Assembly: GCF_038070005.1 (NCBI RefSeq) | Contig: NZ_JBBPCO010000005.1 | Location: 1-64,000 of the forward strand | Source of the DNA: Thermithiobacillus plumbiphilus | GTDB taxonomy: Bacteria; Pseudomonadota; Gammaproteobacteria; Acidithiobacillales; Thermithiobacillaceae | DNA length: 64,000 nt | Direction: 5' to 3' | Part shown: in pieces, positions 38,265-48,034 of the stretch | Layout of the letters: each line of letters opens with the position of its first letter | Position numbering within the stretch: position 1 is the stretch's first letter | Notes under the pieces: model-generated | Told to the model about the DNA's origin: nothing | Database searches by the model: none | The model's input: the letters and a program-made list of their open reading frames with translations, nothing else | Program-made: the position numbers and the translations under genes

Positions 38265-38519
38265 CTGATCCTCCCTCGCGTGATTGCATGCATTTTTATC
38301 TTGGGTGTGGACGTTCTTGTCAGCCTTTCGACCTTGGCTGGGAACTTTTTTGTGGCTTTTTTGTGGAACGTACATTAATCCAGCCAGAGTTCCTGGAAAT
38401 CAGCAGAAAGACTGTCGGACGAATAAAGGACACCGCCGTCAGGAGCACAGCCTGCAGCAGTGATTGCGAAAGGCGGACCATGTTTTCATGTGCGCGACAA
38501 TGGCGCGGGATTGGACAGC

Positions 38520-38765
38520 AGAAGGCTGACAGCTTATTTGGCGCCTTCCAGCGCCGGCACGGTGCAAGAGGGTGCAAAGGGACGAGGATTGGACTGACGA
38601 CGGTGGACGCGGGCCGGGATGGCGTACGGATTCAGGGCGAAGACAGCCCAGCTACCGGCTGGCTGATGATACCGGTCAACCGATGCCGGGCTGTCGCGTT
38701 GAGAGGATTGCAGTGCCAATGCTTCAATGGTGATTTGGCCCCGGTGCAAGCCGGGGTCTTTTTCG
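38520..38765 (+). ncRNA. Candidate small RNA with 3' terminator
   Basis: A forward Rho-independent terminator at 38739-38763 (CCCCGG / CCGGGG stem, TGCAAG loop, then TCTTTTT) has no forward gene upstream of it for more than 2 kb. Just before it lies a long-range stem GACAGCCC / GGGCTGTC (38642-38649 and 38688-38695) enclosing further pairable bases. The 5' end is not defined and no strong promoter was found. It matches no RNA family I know, so the call is tentative. Confidence 0.35.
38739..38763 (+). terminator. Orphan Rho-independent terminator (plus strand)
   Basis: Stem CCCCGG / CCGGGG (38739-38744 and 38751-38756), six-base loop, followed by TCTTTTT. It reads away from the convergent Fpg-like gene and ends no known forward gene. 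Confidence 0.75.
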
Positions 38766-38772
38766 ATTCGCC

Positions 38773-39750
38773 CTAATAGGGCGCGGCGGATCTGGGCGGT
38801 TCACCCGGGGCATCAGTCTCCTGATCCGGGGTGGACGCAGGAGAATCCGGGCCGTGCTCCTGCCCATCCTGCGCGATTTCCGCCAGCATCAGATCAGGTT
38901 TTGCCTCGGCCAATCCCTCAGACTGTGACTCGGATGTTTCCTCTGCCAGGGCCTCGGTCCGACCTGCCTGACATCTGGCGCAGCAGATGGCGGTCTTCCC
39001 GCCGACCGGCATTTCCGTCAACGCCGTGGCACAGACCGGGCAGAGACCGTCTTCCTGCTTGCGCCGGGTCAGAAAGGTCTTGGGCAGCAGGGAAGGGTTG
39101 GCCTGACAACGAATGGCGCGCTCCAGCACGCGGTGCACGTTTTTCAGGATGCGGTCGCGCTCGGCGGGCCGCAGTTCGGCCACCGGGATGTCCGGGCGCA
39201 CACGCGACTGGAACAGGATTTCGTCACACCAGACCGGCCCGATCCCGGCCACGAAACTCTCATCGAGCAGCAGATTGCGGATGGCTGTGCGTCGCCGGCT
39301 CATGGCCGTGCGCAGATGATCGGCACAGTGGGCATCCAGGAGCGGGTCGGGTCCGAGCTTCAGGAGGTAATCGACGCTCGCCGACTCGTCGAGCAAACGC
39401 ACCCGGGAGGACAGATTGGGCGCGGCGACAAGCAGCTGCTGACCGGTTTGCCAGCGCAGCAGCAGGTAATTGCCACCGGGCAGATCCAGCTTGCCGCGTT
39501 GCAGGGTCACCTGCGCCTCCCCGGCCAGATGCAGGCTGAGAATGCGCTCACCCCACTCCAGGAAGAGAAAGGGGCCGTAGCGGGCGACATCGCTGAGCAC
39601 CGCGCCCTTGAGGACAGAGAGGCTTTCCGGACCGTCATCGAGTGCATCCGCGCGCTTGCCCGGATGATAGGCGATCGATTCCAGCGGTTTGTTCAGACAG
39701 CCCTGACGGAGCTTTTCCGCCAGGAGTTCGATTTCGGGCAATTCAGGCAT
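38773..39750 (-). CDS. Formamidopyrimidine-DNA glycosylase-like protein with C-terminal tail
   Basis: A 325-residue Fpg/Nei family member. It starts [14 protein letters not shown], with the catalytic Pro and Glu after Met removal, has the helix-two-turn-helix segment [25 protein letters not shown], and ends the core with a four-Cys zinc finger (CPVC and CARC). After the finger, about 60 Glu/Pro/Ser-rich residues form a disordered tail absent from standard MutM (about 270 aa). It removes oxidised bases from DNA. Which Fpg subgroup it belongs to cannot be told, so no symbol is given. Confidence 0.88.
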   Translation of the reverse strand: MPELPEIELLAEKLRQGCLNKPLESIAYHPGKRADALDDGPESLSVLKGAVLSDVARYGPFLFLEWGERILSLHLAGEAQVTLQRGKLDLPGGNYLLLRWQTGQQLLVAAPNLSSRVRLLDESASVDYLLKLGPDPLLDAHCADHLRTAMSRRRTAIRNLLLDESFVAGIGPVWCDEILFQSRVRPDIPVAELRPAERDRILKNVHRVLERAIRCQANPSLLPKTFLTRRKQEDGLCPVCATALTEMPVGGKTAICCARCQAGRTEALAEETSESQSEGLAEAKPDLMLAEIAQDGQEHGPDSPASTPDQETDAPGEPPRSAAPY

Positions 39751-39897
39751 TATCCAACCTTTCAGGGTACCCGGCGCACCACAGTGCCCAATGCACGGAC
39801 GCGCCGGCTACCACGCCATGTTCCACTGCATAGATTGCACACAATCCACCCCTGTGGCAACCTTGTCGGCTTAAAATTTCATCGAAGATCCCGTGCA

Positions 39898-42375
39898 ATG
39901 ACCATGAACAACGACCCGCACAGCAGCCCGGACTACCAGCCGGAACGAATTGAAAGCGAAGTCCAGGCAGCCTGGGCAGAAAAGGCGCTCTACCGCGCCG
40001 TCGAAGACCCGAGCCGGGAAAAGTTCTACTGCCTTGCGATGTTCCCCTACCCCTCGGGCCAGTTGCACATGGGGCACGTGCGTAATTATAGCATCGGGGA
40101 CGTGATTGCCCGTTACCAGCGCATGAAGGGCAGGAACGTCCTGCAACCCATGGGCTGGGATGCCTTTGGCCTGCCGGCCGAGAACGCGGCCTTGAAGCAC
40201 GGCGTGGCGCCGGCGGCCTGGACCTACAGCAATATCGACCATATGCGCGGCCAATTGAAGCGTCTGGGCCTGTCCTATGACTGGTCGCGCGAGATCGCCA
40301 CTTGCAAGCCCGAATATTATCGCTGGGAGCAGTGGCTGTTCGTGCAGCTCTTCAAGAAGGGTCTCGTTTACCAGAAGAAGGCGGCGGTCAACTGGGATCC
40401 GGTGGATCAGACCGTGCTCGCCAACGAGCAGGTGGTGGACGGCCGCGGCTGGCGCTCGGGCGCTGTCGTGGAGCGGCGCGAGATCACCCAGTGGTTCATG
40501 AAGATCACCGACTACGCCGAGGAGTTGCTCGCCGACCTCGATACGCTCAAGGATGGCTGGCCCGAGCAGGTGCTGACCATGCAGCGCAACTGGATCGGGC
40601 GCAGCGAGGGCGCCGAGGTGCGCTTTGCCCTGCGCGATCAGGCCAGCGTCATCAAGGTTTTCACCACCCGGCCCGACACCCTCATGGGCGTGACCTATCT
40701 GGCCCTGGCGCCGGAGCATCCACTCGCACTCGCGGCCGCCGAAAGCAATCCGGCCCTGGCCGCCTTCATCGACGCCAGCCGCCACACCCAGGTGGCGGAA
40801 GCCGCCATCGAGACCCAGGAGAAACAGGGCGTGGATACCGGGCTCAGGGCCCTGCACCCGCTCACGGGCGAGGAACTGCCGGTCTGGGTGGCCAATTTCG
40901 TGCTCATGGGATACGGCGAGGGCGCGGTAATGAGCGTGCCGGCTCATGACCAGCGCGACTATGAGTTCGCGCAGAAGTATGCCCTGCCGATAAAGCCCGT
41001 GATTCAGCCCGCAGACGGTGCACAGCTGCCGCAGGATGCTGCCTACACCGGCCCGGGCATCCTGGTCAATTCGGGTGAGTTTGAGGGTCTGCCCTCGGAG
41101 GAGGCCAAGCAGCGCATCACGGCGACCCTGGAGGCGCAGGACCGCGGCCGCAAGACGGTCAACTTCCGCCTGCGCGACTGGGGCATCTCGCGCCAGCGTT
41201 ACTGGGGCACGCCGATCCCGATGATCCATTGCAAGGCCTGTGGCGCGGTACCCGTACCCGAGGATCAGTTGCCAGTGATGTTGCCCGAGGACGTGGTGCT
41301 CAACGGTCCACGCTCACCGCTGCATGATGATTCCAGCTTTTATCAGGTGGACTGCCCATCCTGCGGCGCGACGGCGCGGCGCGAGACCGACACCATGGAT
41401 ACCTTCGTCGAGAGCTCCTGGTATTACGCCCGCTTCGCCTGCCCCGATCAGGATCAAAAGATGCTCGATGAGCGTGCCGCCTACTGGCTGCCGGTGGATC
41501 AGTACGTCGGCGGGGTCGAGCATGCCGTGCTGCATCTTCTGTATGCGCGGTTCTTCAACAAGCTGATGCGTGATGCCGGCCTGCTGCCCAGTGATGCCCC
41601 GCATGACGAGCCCTTCGCCAAGCTGCTGACCCAGGGCATGGTGCTGAAAGACGGCGCCAAGATGTCCAAGTCCAAGGGCAACACGGTCGACCCCCAGGCC
41701 CTGATCGACAGATACGGCGCCGATACCGCGCGGCTGTTCATTCTCTTTGCCGCGCCCCCGGAACAGTCCCTGGAGTGGTCGGACGAGGCGGTCGAGGGCG
41801 CGCACCGCTTCCTGAAGCGCGTCTGGCGCCAGGTGCATGACTTTGGCGGCGAGATTCCGCCCCTGCCAGCCGCGTTGACGACCGAGGCCGCCAACCTGCG
41901 CCGGCTGGTGCACCAGACCATCCAGAAGGTCAGCAGCAATCTCGATGGGCGTTACCATTTCAACCCGGCCATTGCCGCCATCATGGAGCTGTCCAATGCG
42001 CTCTCAAAAGCCCAGGACGATCCCGCCCTGCGCGCCGTCGTCGGCGAAGGCCTGAAGGCTATGGTGCAACTGCTCGCGCCCTTTACCCCGCACATCAGCG
42101 AGGCGCTCTGGCGCACGCTGGGACAAAGCAATGAGCTGAGCTTCGCGCCCTGGCCCGAGGCCGACCCGGCGGCCCTGGAACGCCAGACCCTGAATCTGGT
42201 AGTGCAGGTCAATGGCAAGCTGCGCGATCGCATCGAAGTGCCCGCGGATGCTGAGGAGGCGAGCATTCGCGCGGCAGCCCTCGCCAGCCCCGGCGCCCAG
42301 CGTTTTCTGGAGGGCGTGAGCGTGCGCAAGGTGATCCTGGTGCCCGGCAAGCTTGTCAACATCGTCGCGAGTTGA
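39898..42375 (+). CDS. leuS: Leucyl-tRNA synthetase
   Basis: An 825-residue class I synthetase. It has the HMGH signature ([16 protein letters not shown]) near residue 50, the CP1 editing domain in the middle, the zinc-binding CKACG and CPSCG region, [16 protein letters not shown], and KMSKSKGN near residue 587. The start at 39898 gives the normal N terminus; longer forward extension would run antisense to the Fpg-like gene. It charges tRNA-Leu. It leads leuS-lptE-holA, a gene order conserved in gammaproteobacteria. Confidence 0.97.
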   Translation: MTMNNDPHSSPDYQPERIESEVQAAWAEKALYRAVEDPSREKFYCLAMFPYPSGQLHMGHVRNYSIGDVIARYQRMKGRNVLQPMGWDAFGLPAENAALKHGVAPAAWTYSNIDHMRGQLKRLGLSYDWSREIATCKPEYYRWEQWLFVQLFKKGLVYQKKAAVNWDPVDQTVLANEQVVDGRGWRSGAVVERREITQWFMKITDYAEELLADLDTLKDGWPEQVLTMQRNWIGRSEGAEVRFALRDQASVIKVFTTRPDTLMGVTYLALAPEHPLALAAAESNPALAAFIDASRHTQVAEAAIETQEKQGVDTGLRALHPLTGEELPVWVANFVLMGYGEGAVMSVPAHDQRDYEFAQKYALPIKPVIQPADGAQLPQDAAYTGPGILVNSGEFEGLPSEEAKQRITATLEAQDRGRKTVNFRLRDWGISRQRYWGTPIPMIHCKACGAVPVPEDQLPVMLPEDVVLNGPRSPLHDDSSFYQVDCPSCGATARRETDTMDTFVESSWYYARFACPDQDQKMLDERAAYWLPVDQYVGGVEHAVLHLLYARFFNKLMRDAGLLPSDAPHDEPFAKLLTQGMVLKDGAKMSKSKGNTVDPQALIDRYGADTARLFILFAAPPEQSLEWSDEAVEGAHRFLKRVWRQVHDFGGEIPPLPAALTTEAANLRRLVHQTIQKVSSNLDGRYHFNPAIAAIMELSNALSKAQDDPALRAVVGEGLKAMVQLLAPFTPHISEALWRTLGQSNELSFAPWPEADPAALERQTLNLVVQVNGKLRDRIEVPADAEEASIRAAALASPGAQRFLEGVSVRKVILVPGKLVNIVAS

Positions 42376-42379
42376 ACGC

Positions 42380-42922
42380 ATGATACCCATTAGTGCTTTG
42401 CCTGACGCCCTGGCCCGCCTGCGAACCAGCCTCGTGATCCTGGCGGCCTGCCTGCTGCTTGCGAGCTGCGGTTTTCACCTGCGCGGCGGCGCTCCCTTGC
42501 CGGAAATTCTCGCCGGCATCAATGTGACTGCTGCCGGGGGCAATGACGCACCGATCGTGCGCGATCTGCGCGAGCGCACCAGTCTGGTGGATGGCAAGGC
42601 AGCGGGCAAGGATGCGCCGACGCTGGTGGTCAGCGGCACCGGCATCGAACAGCGCGTCGCCAGTATCGATACCCAGGGCGTGGCGCGGGAGTTCCTGCTG
42701 GTCCTGAACACCCGGTACCAGCTCCTCGCCGCCGATGGCAAGACCCTGATTCCGCCGCAAACGCTTGAATTGCAGCGCGACTACACCTATACCGACAACA
42801 ACGTGCTGGCCTCCGACATCCAGTCCCGCGAACTGCACGAGGAGCTATATCGTGCCGGTGCCGAACAGATCCTGCGGGCGGTAAGCATCTATCAGACACA
42901 TCACCCCGAGCCGCAGCCGTGA
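42380..42922 (+). CDS. lptE: LPS assembly lipoprotein LptE
   Basis: A 180-residue lipoprotein. The lipobox LLLASC is followed by GFHLRG, the near-invariant start of mature LptE. The segment YQLLAADGKTLIPPQTLELQRDYTYTDNNVLA is the conserved core. It plugs the LptD barrel in the outer membrane and aids lipopolysaccharide insertion. It starts four bases after the leuS stop and precedes holA, the usual order. The start at 42380 is chosen because it is the first ATG outside leuS. Confidence 0.93.
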   Translation: MIPISALPDALARLRTSLVILAACLLLASCGFHLRGGAPLPEILAGINVTAAGGNDAPIVRDLRERTSLVDGKAAGKDAPTLVVSGTGIEQRVASIDTQGVAREFLLVLNTRYQLLAADGKTLIPPQTLELQRDYTYTDNNVLASDIQSRELHEELYRAGAEQILRAVSIYQTHHPEPQP

Positions 42923-42944
42923 CACCCGCAGGCATCCACCCGCC

Positions 42945-43961
42945 ATGCGTCTGAAACCCGAGCAACTGACGCAGCATCTCAAGGGCAAGCTCGCGCCGCT
43001 CTATGCCTTCTTCAGCGACGAACCCTTCTTTCTGATCGAAGCGGAGCAGCAACTTCGCGCTACGGCCAGCCGTGCAGGCTTTGACCAGACCGAGACCTGG
43101 ACGGTGGAACCCAGCTTTGACTGGGGCCAGCTACAGGACGCGCGCCAGAGCCTGTCGCTCTTTGCCGAGCGCCGCTTGCTGCTGCTGCGCATGGGCGCTC
43201 AAAAGCCTGGTGATGCCGGCAGCCGGGCGCTGCAGGCCTGGGCCGCCGAGCCACCTGCGGATGTGTTGCTGCTCGTCAGTGGCGAGCGTCCCGATGCCAG
43301 TGCTCAGAAGAGTGCCTGGTTCAAGGCCCTGGAAACGGCCGGCACCCTGGTGCTGTTTTACCCCCCGGAAGCCAGCGAGTGGCCGCAATGGGTGCGCGCG
43401 CGCCTGCGGGAGAAGGGGCTTGATCTCAGCCCCGCGGGCCAGACCTGGTTGATCGAACGCAGCGAAGGCAATCCGCTGGCCTGCATGCAGGCCATCAACC
43501 AGCTCAGCCTGCTCGCACAGGAAGGCAGGATCAGCGAGGATGACGTGCTGGCGGTGGTCGGAGACAATGCCCGTTTCAGCGTCTTTGATCTGAGCGAGGC
43601 CGCTCTGGCCGGCAAGGCGCATCAGGCCCTGCGGATTCTCGCGCATCTGGAGCAGGAAGGGGTGGAACCCATCCTGGTGCTCTGGGCCCTCGCCCGCGAC
43701 TTGCGCGTGATCATTGCCCTGCAGGACCGCAACACCAATCCCGGCCAGCTCTGGCGGGAGCACAAGGTGTTTGGCAAGCAGCAGGAATTGCTGCTGCGCG
43801 CCGCGCGCAAGCTGCCATCAGACAGTCTCGTGGCCGACCTGAAGCTTTGCGCCAGGCTCGACGCCAGCATCAAGGGTCAGGATCATCTGCCGGTCTGGCC
43901 AAGCCTGGGGAAACTGGCGATGCAACTGGCGGGTATCACCGGCAATTCCGCGCGGCGCTGA
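42945..43961 (+). CDS. holA: DNA polymerase III delta subunit
   Basis: A 338-residue clamp-loader subunit. It has the N-terminal KGKLAPLYAFFSDEPFFLIEAEQQLR segment, an AAA+-like fold without a functional Walker motif, and the C-terminal ALRILAHLEQEGVEPILVLWALARDLR segment that is diagnostic of HolA. Delta opens the beta clamp. It follows lptE by 22 bases. The next gene downstream is convergent. Confidence 0.94.
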   Translation: MRLKPEQLTQHLKGKLAPLYAFFSDEPFFLIEAEQQLRATASRAGFDQTETWTVEPSFDWGQLQDARQSLSLFAERRLLLLRMGAQKPGDAGSRALQAWAAEPPADVLLLVSGERPDASAQKSAWFKALETAGTLVLFYPPEASEWPQWVRARLREKGLDLSPAGQTWLIERSEGNPLACMQAINQLSLLAQEGRISEDDVLAVVGDNARFSVFDLSEAALAGKAHQALRILAHLEQEGVEPILVLWALARDLRVIIALQDRNTNPGQLWREHKVFGKQQELLLRAARKLPSDSLVADLKLCARLDASIKGQDHLPVWPSLGKLAMQLAGITGNSARR

Positions 43962-44030
43962 TCCTGAAGGATCATCCCGATGTTCCCCCATTATGGGTAT
44001 CAGAGCAGTTTAGAGTCCGTTTGGCAGTCT

Positions 44031-45527
44031 TCAGACCGACTTGGGCGCCAGCGGTGACAGCGCCGGTCCCTCCAGCACTTCCCCACGGAAATTGAAGCGG
44101 CTGCCATGGCAGGGGCAATCCCAGCTCCGTTCCGCGGCATTCCAGTGGACCAGGCACTTCATGTGCGGGCAGACCGGCGACAGGGCATGGAGCGTCCCCT
44201 GCTGGTCCCGGTAGGCCGCCACATTCTCCCCATCCAGCTCCAGCAACGCGCCCTCGTCCACTGCCAGCGCCGCGAGTCCGCCCGGCTCGCCCTGTTTCAG
44301 GCGATCCTGAATCAGATGTCTGGAGACACTGAGGTTTTCAGATAAAAACTCGCGCGCCGACTTGACCGGTGTGAAGCGCCGGGCCTTGTAGAGCTCCGCC
44401 CAGGGCGTCTTGCGACCCATGATCTCCTCACTGATCAACACCGCGGCGAGCGTACCGAAGGTGAGGCCATCAGCGGCAAATCCGGTGGCGACATAGACAT
44501 TGCCTGCCCCGAGGCTGGGCCCGATATAGGGCAGCAGGTCCGCCGGGCGATACTGCTGGGCCGACCAGCGGTAGGCCATCTCGCTAACGCCATAGTGGGC
44601 GTGCAGGTAGTTCGTGAGTTCGTCGTAGTAGTGTTCGGTCTCGGTCTCATGGCCGGTGACATGCTTGCCACCTACCAGAATCAGATATTTATCCTCGCCA
44701 TCCTGCCAGGAACGGGTGGAATAACCCGAACCGGCCGCCCAGAAAATCCCTTCCGGATATTTGTCATCCTGCAACTTCACGGCCACGCCGTATTCGCGGT
44801 AGACCTTCATTTCTGCCTGAGTCACATCGATGCCCAAGGGGCTATGGGTAGCGAGCACGATCTGCTCCGCCTTCACCTGGCCGTTCGCAGTCCGCAAGCT
44901 CCCGCTGCCGTGGTCGATTTCCAGTACCCGGCTGTTTTCAAGGATCCGACAGTCCGCCGAAGCAATGCTCGCCGCCAGCCCCCGCACATAATTCAGCGGG
45001 TGAAACTGCGCCTGATCATCCACCCTTAACACCCGGTCCACCGGGACCGGCAGGGGCAGATCCGAAACCAGCGTGGCCGTAAGCCCCGCCTTTCGCGCGG
45101 CCTCGTATTCGGCCTCGAGCATCGGGTTTTCCTGCGTCGTCTCGGGCGTGGTGTACAGATGCCAGGGCCGCCGGGCAAAGCCACAATCTATCCCATGGGT
45201 CTGGACAGTTTTCTCGATGAGCTCGACGGCCGCCATGCGCGAGCGGGCCACGGTCCGCATGGTGTCCTCATCCCACTTGCTGGCAATCTTTGAAAGCCCC
45301 TGCCCCACGACGCCATAGAGGTTGCCGGTGGAATGGCCGGTCGTGCCCGAACCGATGCGCCCCGCCTCCAGCAGCGCCACGCGCTTGCCGGCCTGCGCCA
45401 GCAGCATGGCTGCACTGACGCCGGTGATGCCGCCGCCAACAATCGCCACATCCACCTGCAGTTCTCCCTGCAGGACCGGAAAATCACTGCGCTTGCCCGT
45501 CCCCTCCCACACCGAGATCGCTTGCAT
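44031..45527 (-). CDS. FAD-dependent oxidoreductase with Rieske domain
   Basis: A 498-residue two-domain protein. Residues up to about 400 form a DAO-type FAD domain: the GGGITGVSAAMLLAQAG Rossmann motif near residue 30, HSTGNLYG, and YIGPS..VYVATGFAADGLTFGTLAA. The final 90 residues are a Rieske [2Fe-2S] domain with CPHMKC and CPCHGSRFN, giving two Cys and two His ligands. It resembles putative amino-acid or glycine-betaine-related dehydrogenases, but the substrate is unknown. It is monocistronic and faces holA. Confidence 0.9.
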   Translation of the reverse strand: MQAISVWEGTGKRSDFPVLQGELQVDVAIVGGGITGVSAAMLLAQAGKRVALLEAGRIGSGTTGHSTGNLYGVVGQGLSKIASKWDEDTMRTVARSRMAAVELIEKTVQTHGIDCGFARRPWHLYTTPETTQENPMLEAEYEAARKAGLTATLVSDLPLPVPVDRVLRVDDQAQFHPLNYVRGLAASIASADCRILENSRVLEIDHGSGSLRTANGQVKAEQIVLATHSPLGIDVTQAEMKVYREYGVAVKLQDDKYPEGIFWAAGSGYSTRSWQDGEDKYLILVGGKHVTGHETETEHYYDELTNYLHAHYGVSEMAYRWSAQQYRPADLLPYIGPSLGAGNVYVATGFAADGLTFGTLAAVLISEEIMGRKTPWAELYKARRFTPVKSAREFLSENLSVSRHLIQDRLKQGEPGGLAALAVDEGALLELDGENVAAYRDQQGTLHALSPVCPHMKCLVHWNAAERSWDCPCHGSRFNFRGEVLEGPALSPLAPKSV

Positions 45528-45641
45528 GAGACCTCCTTGAGCATGAAGCGTTATGTAAGCCCTATCTGGAATAGAGTGGAAAAGTCAGCAAGAGTGCGAA
45601 ACCGGGCCAGAGACCAAAGTCCCAGGATCTGCCCTCAGGGC

Positions 45642-46931
45642 TCAGGCAGACCGCGCCGCTGGCCGGTCCTCAAGAATGCCGGTCTCGCCCTGTAGCCGCC
45701 CGATGATCACCGCACCCGTGGTATCGCTAAACACGTTGACGCTGGTGCGCGCCATGTCCAGGATGCGATCCACCGCGAGGATGAGCCCGATGCCCTCGGC
45801 CGGCAGTCCCACCGCGCCGAGAATGATGACGATGGCCACCAGGCTCGCGGCCGGAATGCCGGCAACACCAATGGAGGTAGCCAGGGCCAGCACCACGACG
45901 GTGAGCTGACTGGCCCAGTCCAGACTGATGCCATAAGCCTGGGCGATGAAGAGTACCGCCACGCATTCATAGAGCGCGGTGCCATCCATGTTGACCGTGG
46001 CCCCCAAGGGCAGCACGAAGCTGCTGGTGCGATTCGACACACCGGCGTTCTTCTCGACGCATTCCATGGTCAGCGGCAAAGTGGCCGAGGATGAGGCGGT
46101 GGAAAAGGCGGTGAGCAGGGCCGGCAGCACGGCCCGGAAGTGGCGGCGCGGGCTGACGCGACCGATGAGCAACAACAGCATCGGCAGCACCACAAACATA
46201 TGCAGCGCAAGCCCCAGCAGCACGGTCAGAAAAAACCACAGCAGTGGCTGGATGGCGGCCAGGCCGGTGCTCGCCGCGACTTTGGCCACCAGGGCAAAGA
46301 CCCCGATCGGGGCAAAGCGCAGCACCCAGTCGGTCATGCGCATCATCACCTCGAACACCGCCTGCCAGAAGGTCAGCAGGCTCTGGCGCGAGGGCTCCGG
46401 CACGCAGGTGGTGAAGTAGCCAAACAGCAGACTGAAGAAGATCAGGCCGAGCATCTCGCCCTCGGCCGCGGCACTGACCACATTGGTCGGGATCATGCGC
46501 AGAAAGATATCGGCGAGATCTCCCGTATCCTGGTCCCGCAATTGCTCGGACAGCCCGCCCGTGTTGGCGCCCAGACCCAGCAGGGTCCCGACCGGCTGAC
46601 CATTGGCCAGACCCGGCTCGATCAACCTGGCCAGCGCCAGACCCAGCAGCACGGCCAGCATGGTGGTGCTCAGATAATAGATGATGGTTTTGATACCCAG
46701 GCGCCCAAGCGCCTCGCCCGAGCCGATGCTCGCCACCCCGGTGATGAGCGAGGCCACGATCAGCGGCACGATGAGCATTTTCAGCGCATTCAGAAACAGC
46801 ATGCCGACAAAGTCATAGACATCCAGGAAGCGGATGCCCAGGAGCCCGGCGTCGGGGCCGCCCAGCCCGCCGGCGGCAAAGGCGAGCAGCATGGCGATCA
46901 GGATCTGCCAGTGCAGTTTCAGTCTGGGCAT
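45642..46931 (-). CDS. Dicarboxylate/amino-acid:cation symporter (DAACS family)
   Basis: A 429-residue transporter of the GltP/DctA family with eight helices and two re-entrant loops. Diagnostic motifs are STASSSATLPLT in the first loop and LPLGATVNMDGTALYECVAVLFIAQ in helix 7, plus GIPAASLVAIVIILGAVGLP in the second loop. It takes up glutamate, aspartate or C4-dicarboxylates with Na+ or H+. It starts MPRLKLHWQILIAMLLAFAAGG, a normal family N terminus. Confidence 0.93.
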   Translation of the reverse strand: MPRLKLHWQILIAMLLAFAAGGLGGPDAGLLGIRFLDVYDFVGMLFLNALKMLIVPLIVASLITGVASIGSGEALGRLGIKTIIYYLSTTMLAVLLGLALARLIEPGLANGQPVGTLLGLGANTGGLSEQLRDQDTGDLADIFLRMIPTNVVSAAAEGEMLGLIFFSLLFGYFTTCVPEPSRQSLLTFWQAVFEVMMRMTDWVLRFAPIGVFALVAKVAASTGLAAIQPLLWFFLTVLLGLALHMFVVLPMLLLLIGRVSPRRHFRAVLPALLTAFSTASSSATLPLTMECVEKNAGVSNRTSSFVLPLGATVNMDGTALYECVAVLFIAQAYGISLDWASQLTVVVLALATSIGVAGIPAASLVAIVIILGAVGLPAEGIGLILAVDRILDMARTSVNVFSDTTGAVIIGRLQGETGILEDRPAARSA

Positions 46932-47093
46932 GGGTGAAGGTTTTCCTGTACCTGGCTAGAGCGATCGCTTTAGTATAGCCCGGAACGCCGCTTGCTCGGC
47001 TCGCCGAGCCCTGTATCTAACGGATCAGGCGCTTGTCCTCGTGGCAGCTGAAGTCAGCCCGCCGTTACAATGATCTCGGCGCTCGGCTTATCA

Positions 47094-47666
47094 CTAGAAT
47101 CTGCCGCCAAGATTCAGGAGCGCGAGGACGCCCAGCGTGGCGAAGATAATGGCGGTGATGGTGCGGATCAGACGCAGGGGCGCCTTTTTGGCCATCCTGT
47201 CGCCGAGAAATACCGCTGGCACGTTGGCAAGCATCATGCCCAGGGTGGTCCCGGCCACCACGGCAATCAGGGACGGATATTGCGCGGCCAGGGCGACCGT
47301 GGCGATCTGCGTCTTGTCGCCCATTTCAGCCAGGAAAAAGACCATCAAGGTCGTGCCGAATACACCAAAGCGCAGCTTGGCGGGATCCTCGATGCCATCG
47401 AGCTTGTCCGGAATCAGGGTCCAGATGGCCATGGCAATGAACGACAGGCCAAGTATCCAGCGCAGCGCGTCCTTGCCGACCAGAGAGGTAAGCCAGGCAC
47501 CAAGGGCGCCAGCCAGGAAGTGATTGGCCAGGGTGGCAACGAGAATGCCGAGAATGATGGGAATGGGGCGGCGGAAGCGTGCCGCGAGCAGCAGGGACAG
47601 GAGCTGGGTTTTGTCGCCCATTTCAGCGAGCGCGACGATTCCGGTGGAAACGAGAAGTGCAGACAT
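47094..47666 (-). CDS. UPF0016 (GDT1/TMEM165) manganese exporter, MneA type
   Basis: A 190-residue membrane protein with about six helices and two copies of the family signature EMGDKTQ (near residues 15 and 109), which form the cation site. Bacterial members such as Vibrio MneA export Mn(II). The start at 47666 has CGGAG eight bases upstream. It is directly preceded by a yybP-ykoY riboswitch, which in other bacteria turns on Mn exporters when manganese is high, so both lines of evidence agree on manganese. Confidence 0.93.
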   Translation of the reverse strand: MSALLVSTGIVALAEMGDKTQLLSLLLAARFRRPIPIILGILVATLANHFLAGALGAWLTSLVGKDALRWILGLSFIAMAIWTLIPDKLDGIEDPAKLRFGVFGTTLMVFFLAEMGDKTQIATVALAAQYPSLIAVVAGTTLGMMLANVPAVFLGDRMAKKAPLRLIRTITAIIFATLGVLALLNLGGRF

Positions 47667-47689
47667 GAGATTCTCCGGGCCGGACGACG

Positions 47690-47838
47690 CACCAATGACC
47701 ACACGGCCTCTCCGGCCCAAGCGGAGGCTGTGTGGTCAAAGGTCTTGCCAGGCCAGGAGCTGCCCGCACCATGACCAGAGGTCAAGTGTGTTGATGCAGG
47801 CCCCTTCCGAGGAAGGGCGGCTACTCCCCAATGACGGA
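47690..47838 (-). promoter_or_regulatory. yybP-ykoY manganese riboswitch
   Basis: Read on the minus strand, the leader contains the family hallmarks in order: GGGGAGUAGC near 47820-47830, an AUCAACA-type segment followed by ACUUGACCUC near 47770-47800, and CAAGACCUUUGACC near 47732-47746. A long hairpin (GACCACAC...GUGUGGUC, 47697-47737) just after it overlaps the ligand-proximal strand and could serve as expression platform. No U-tract follows it, so translational control or processing is more likely than termination. Confidence 0.85.
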
Positions 47839-48034
47839 GCGGATCTTACAAGGTGAAACGGGCATTGTCCAGACTTGTATTTCATATGTTTAAGAACAAG
47901 TTAGCAATGACCGCTGGTGTTGTGAGCGGCGGCTTGGGATCGGAACGGATGGAGATGAATCAGCATGAGATCAAGAGCTGGAGAGACTGGGGCAGGTCAC
48001 TGACGGGGTGATCAGCCAGCAGGCGATGCTCATC
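47839..48034. other. Spacer upstream of the Mn riboswitch
   Basis: About 200 bases of mostly AT-rich sequence (around 47875-47920) that should hold the minus-strand promoter of the manganese exporter. No clear promoter boxes or ORF were defined. Confidence 0.4.

Larger units (their letters stand above)
38265..38772. other. 508-base gap without a gene between two leftward genes
   Basis: No ORF here looks real. It contains an 11-base tandem repeat CTTTTTTGTGG at 38345-38355 and 38356-38366, the multicopper oxidase upstream region, and on the plus strand a structured stretch ending in a terminator (listed separately as a possible small RNA). Confidence 0.5.

Noticed and set aside
39133-39897. 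Forward extension of the leuS frame upstream of 39898
   Set aside because: It is antisense to the Fpg-like gene, and the LeuS family N terminus begins at 39898.
43962-43975. GATCC-TGAA-GGATC hairpin after holA as terminator
   Set aside because: Short stem and no T-run; may be chance.
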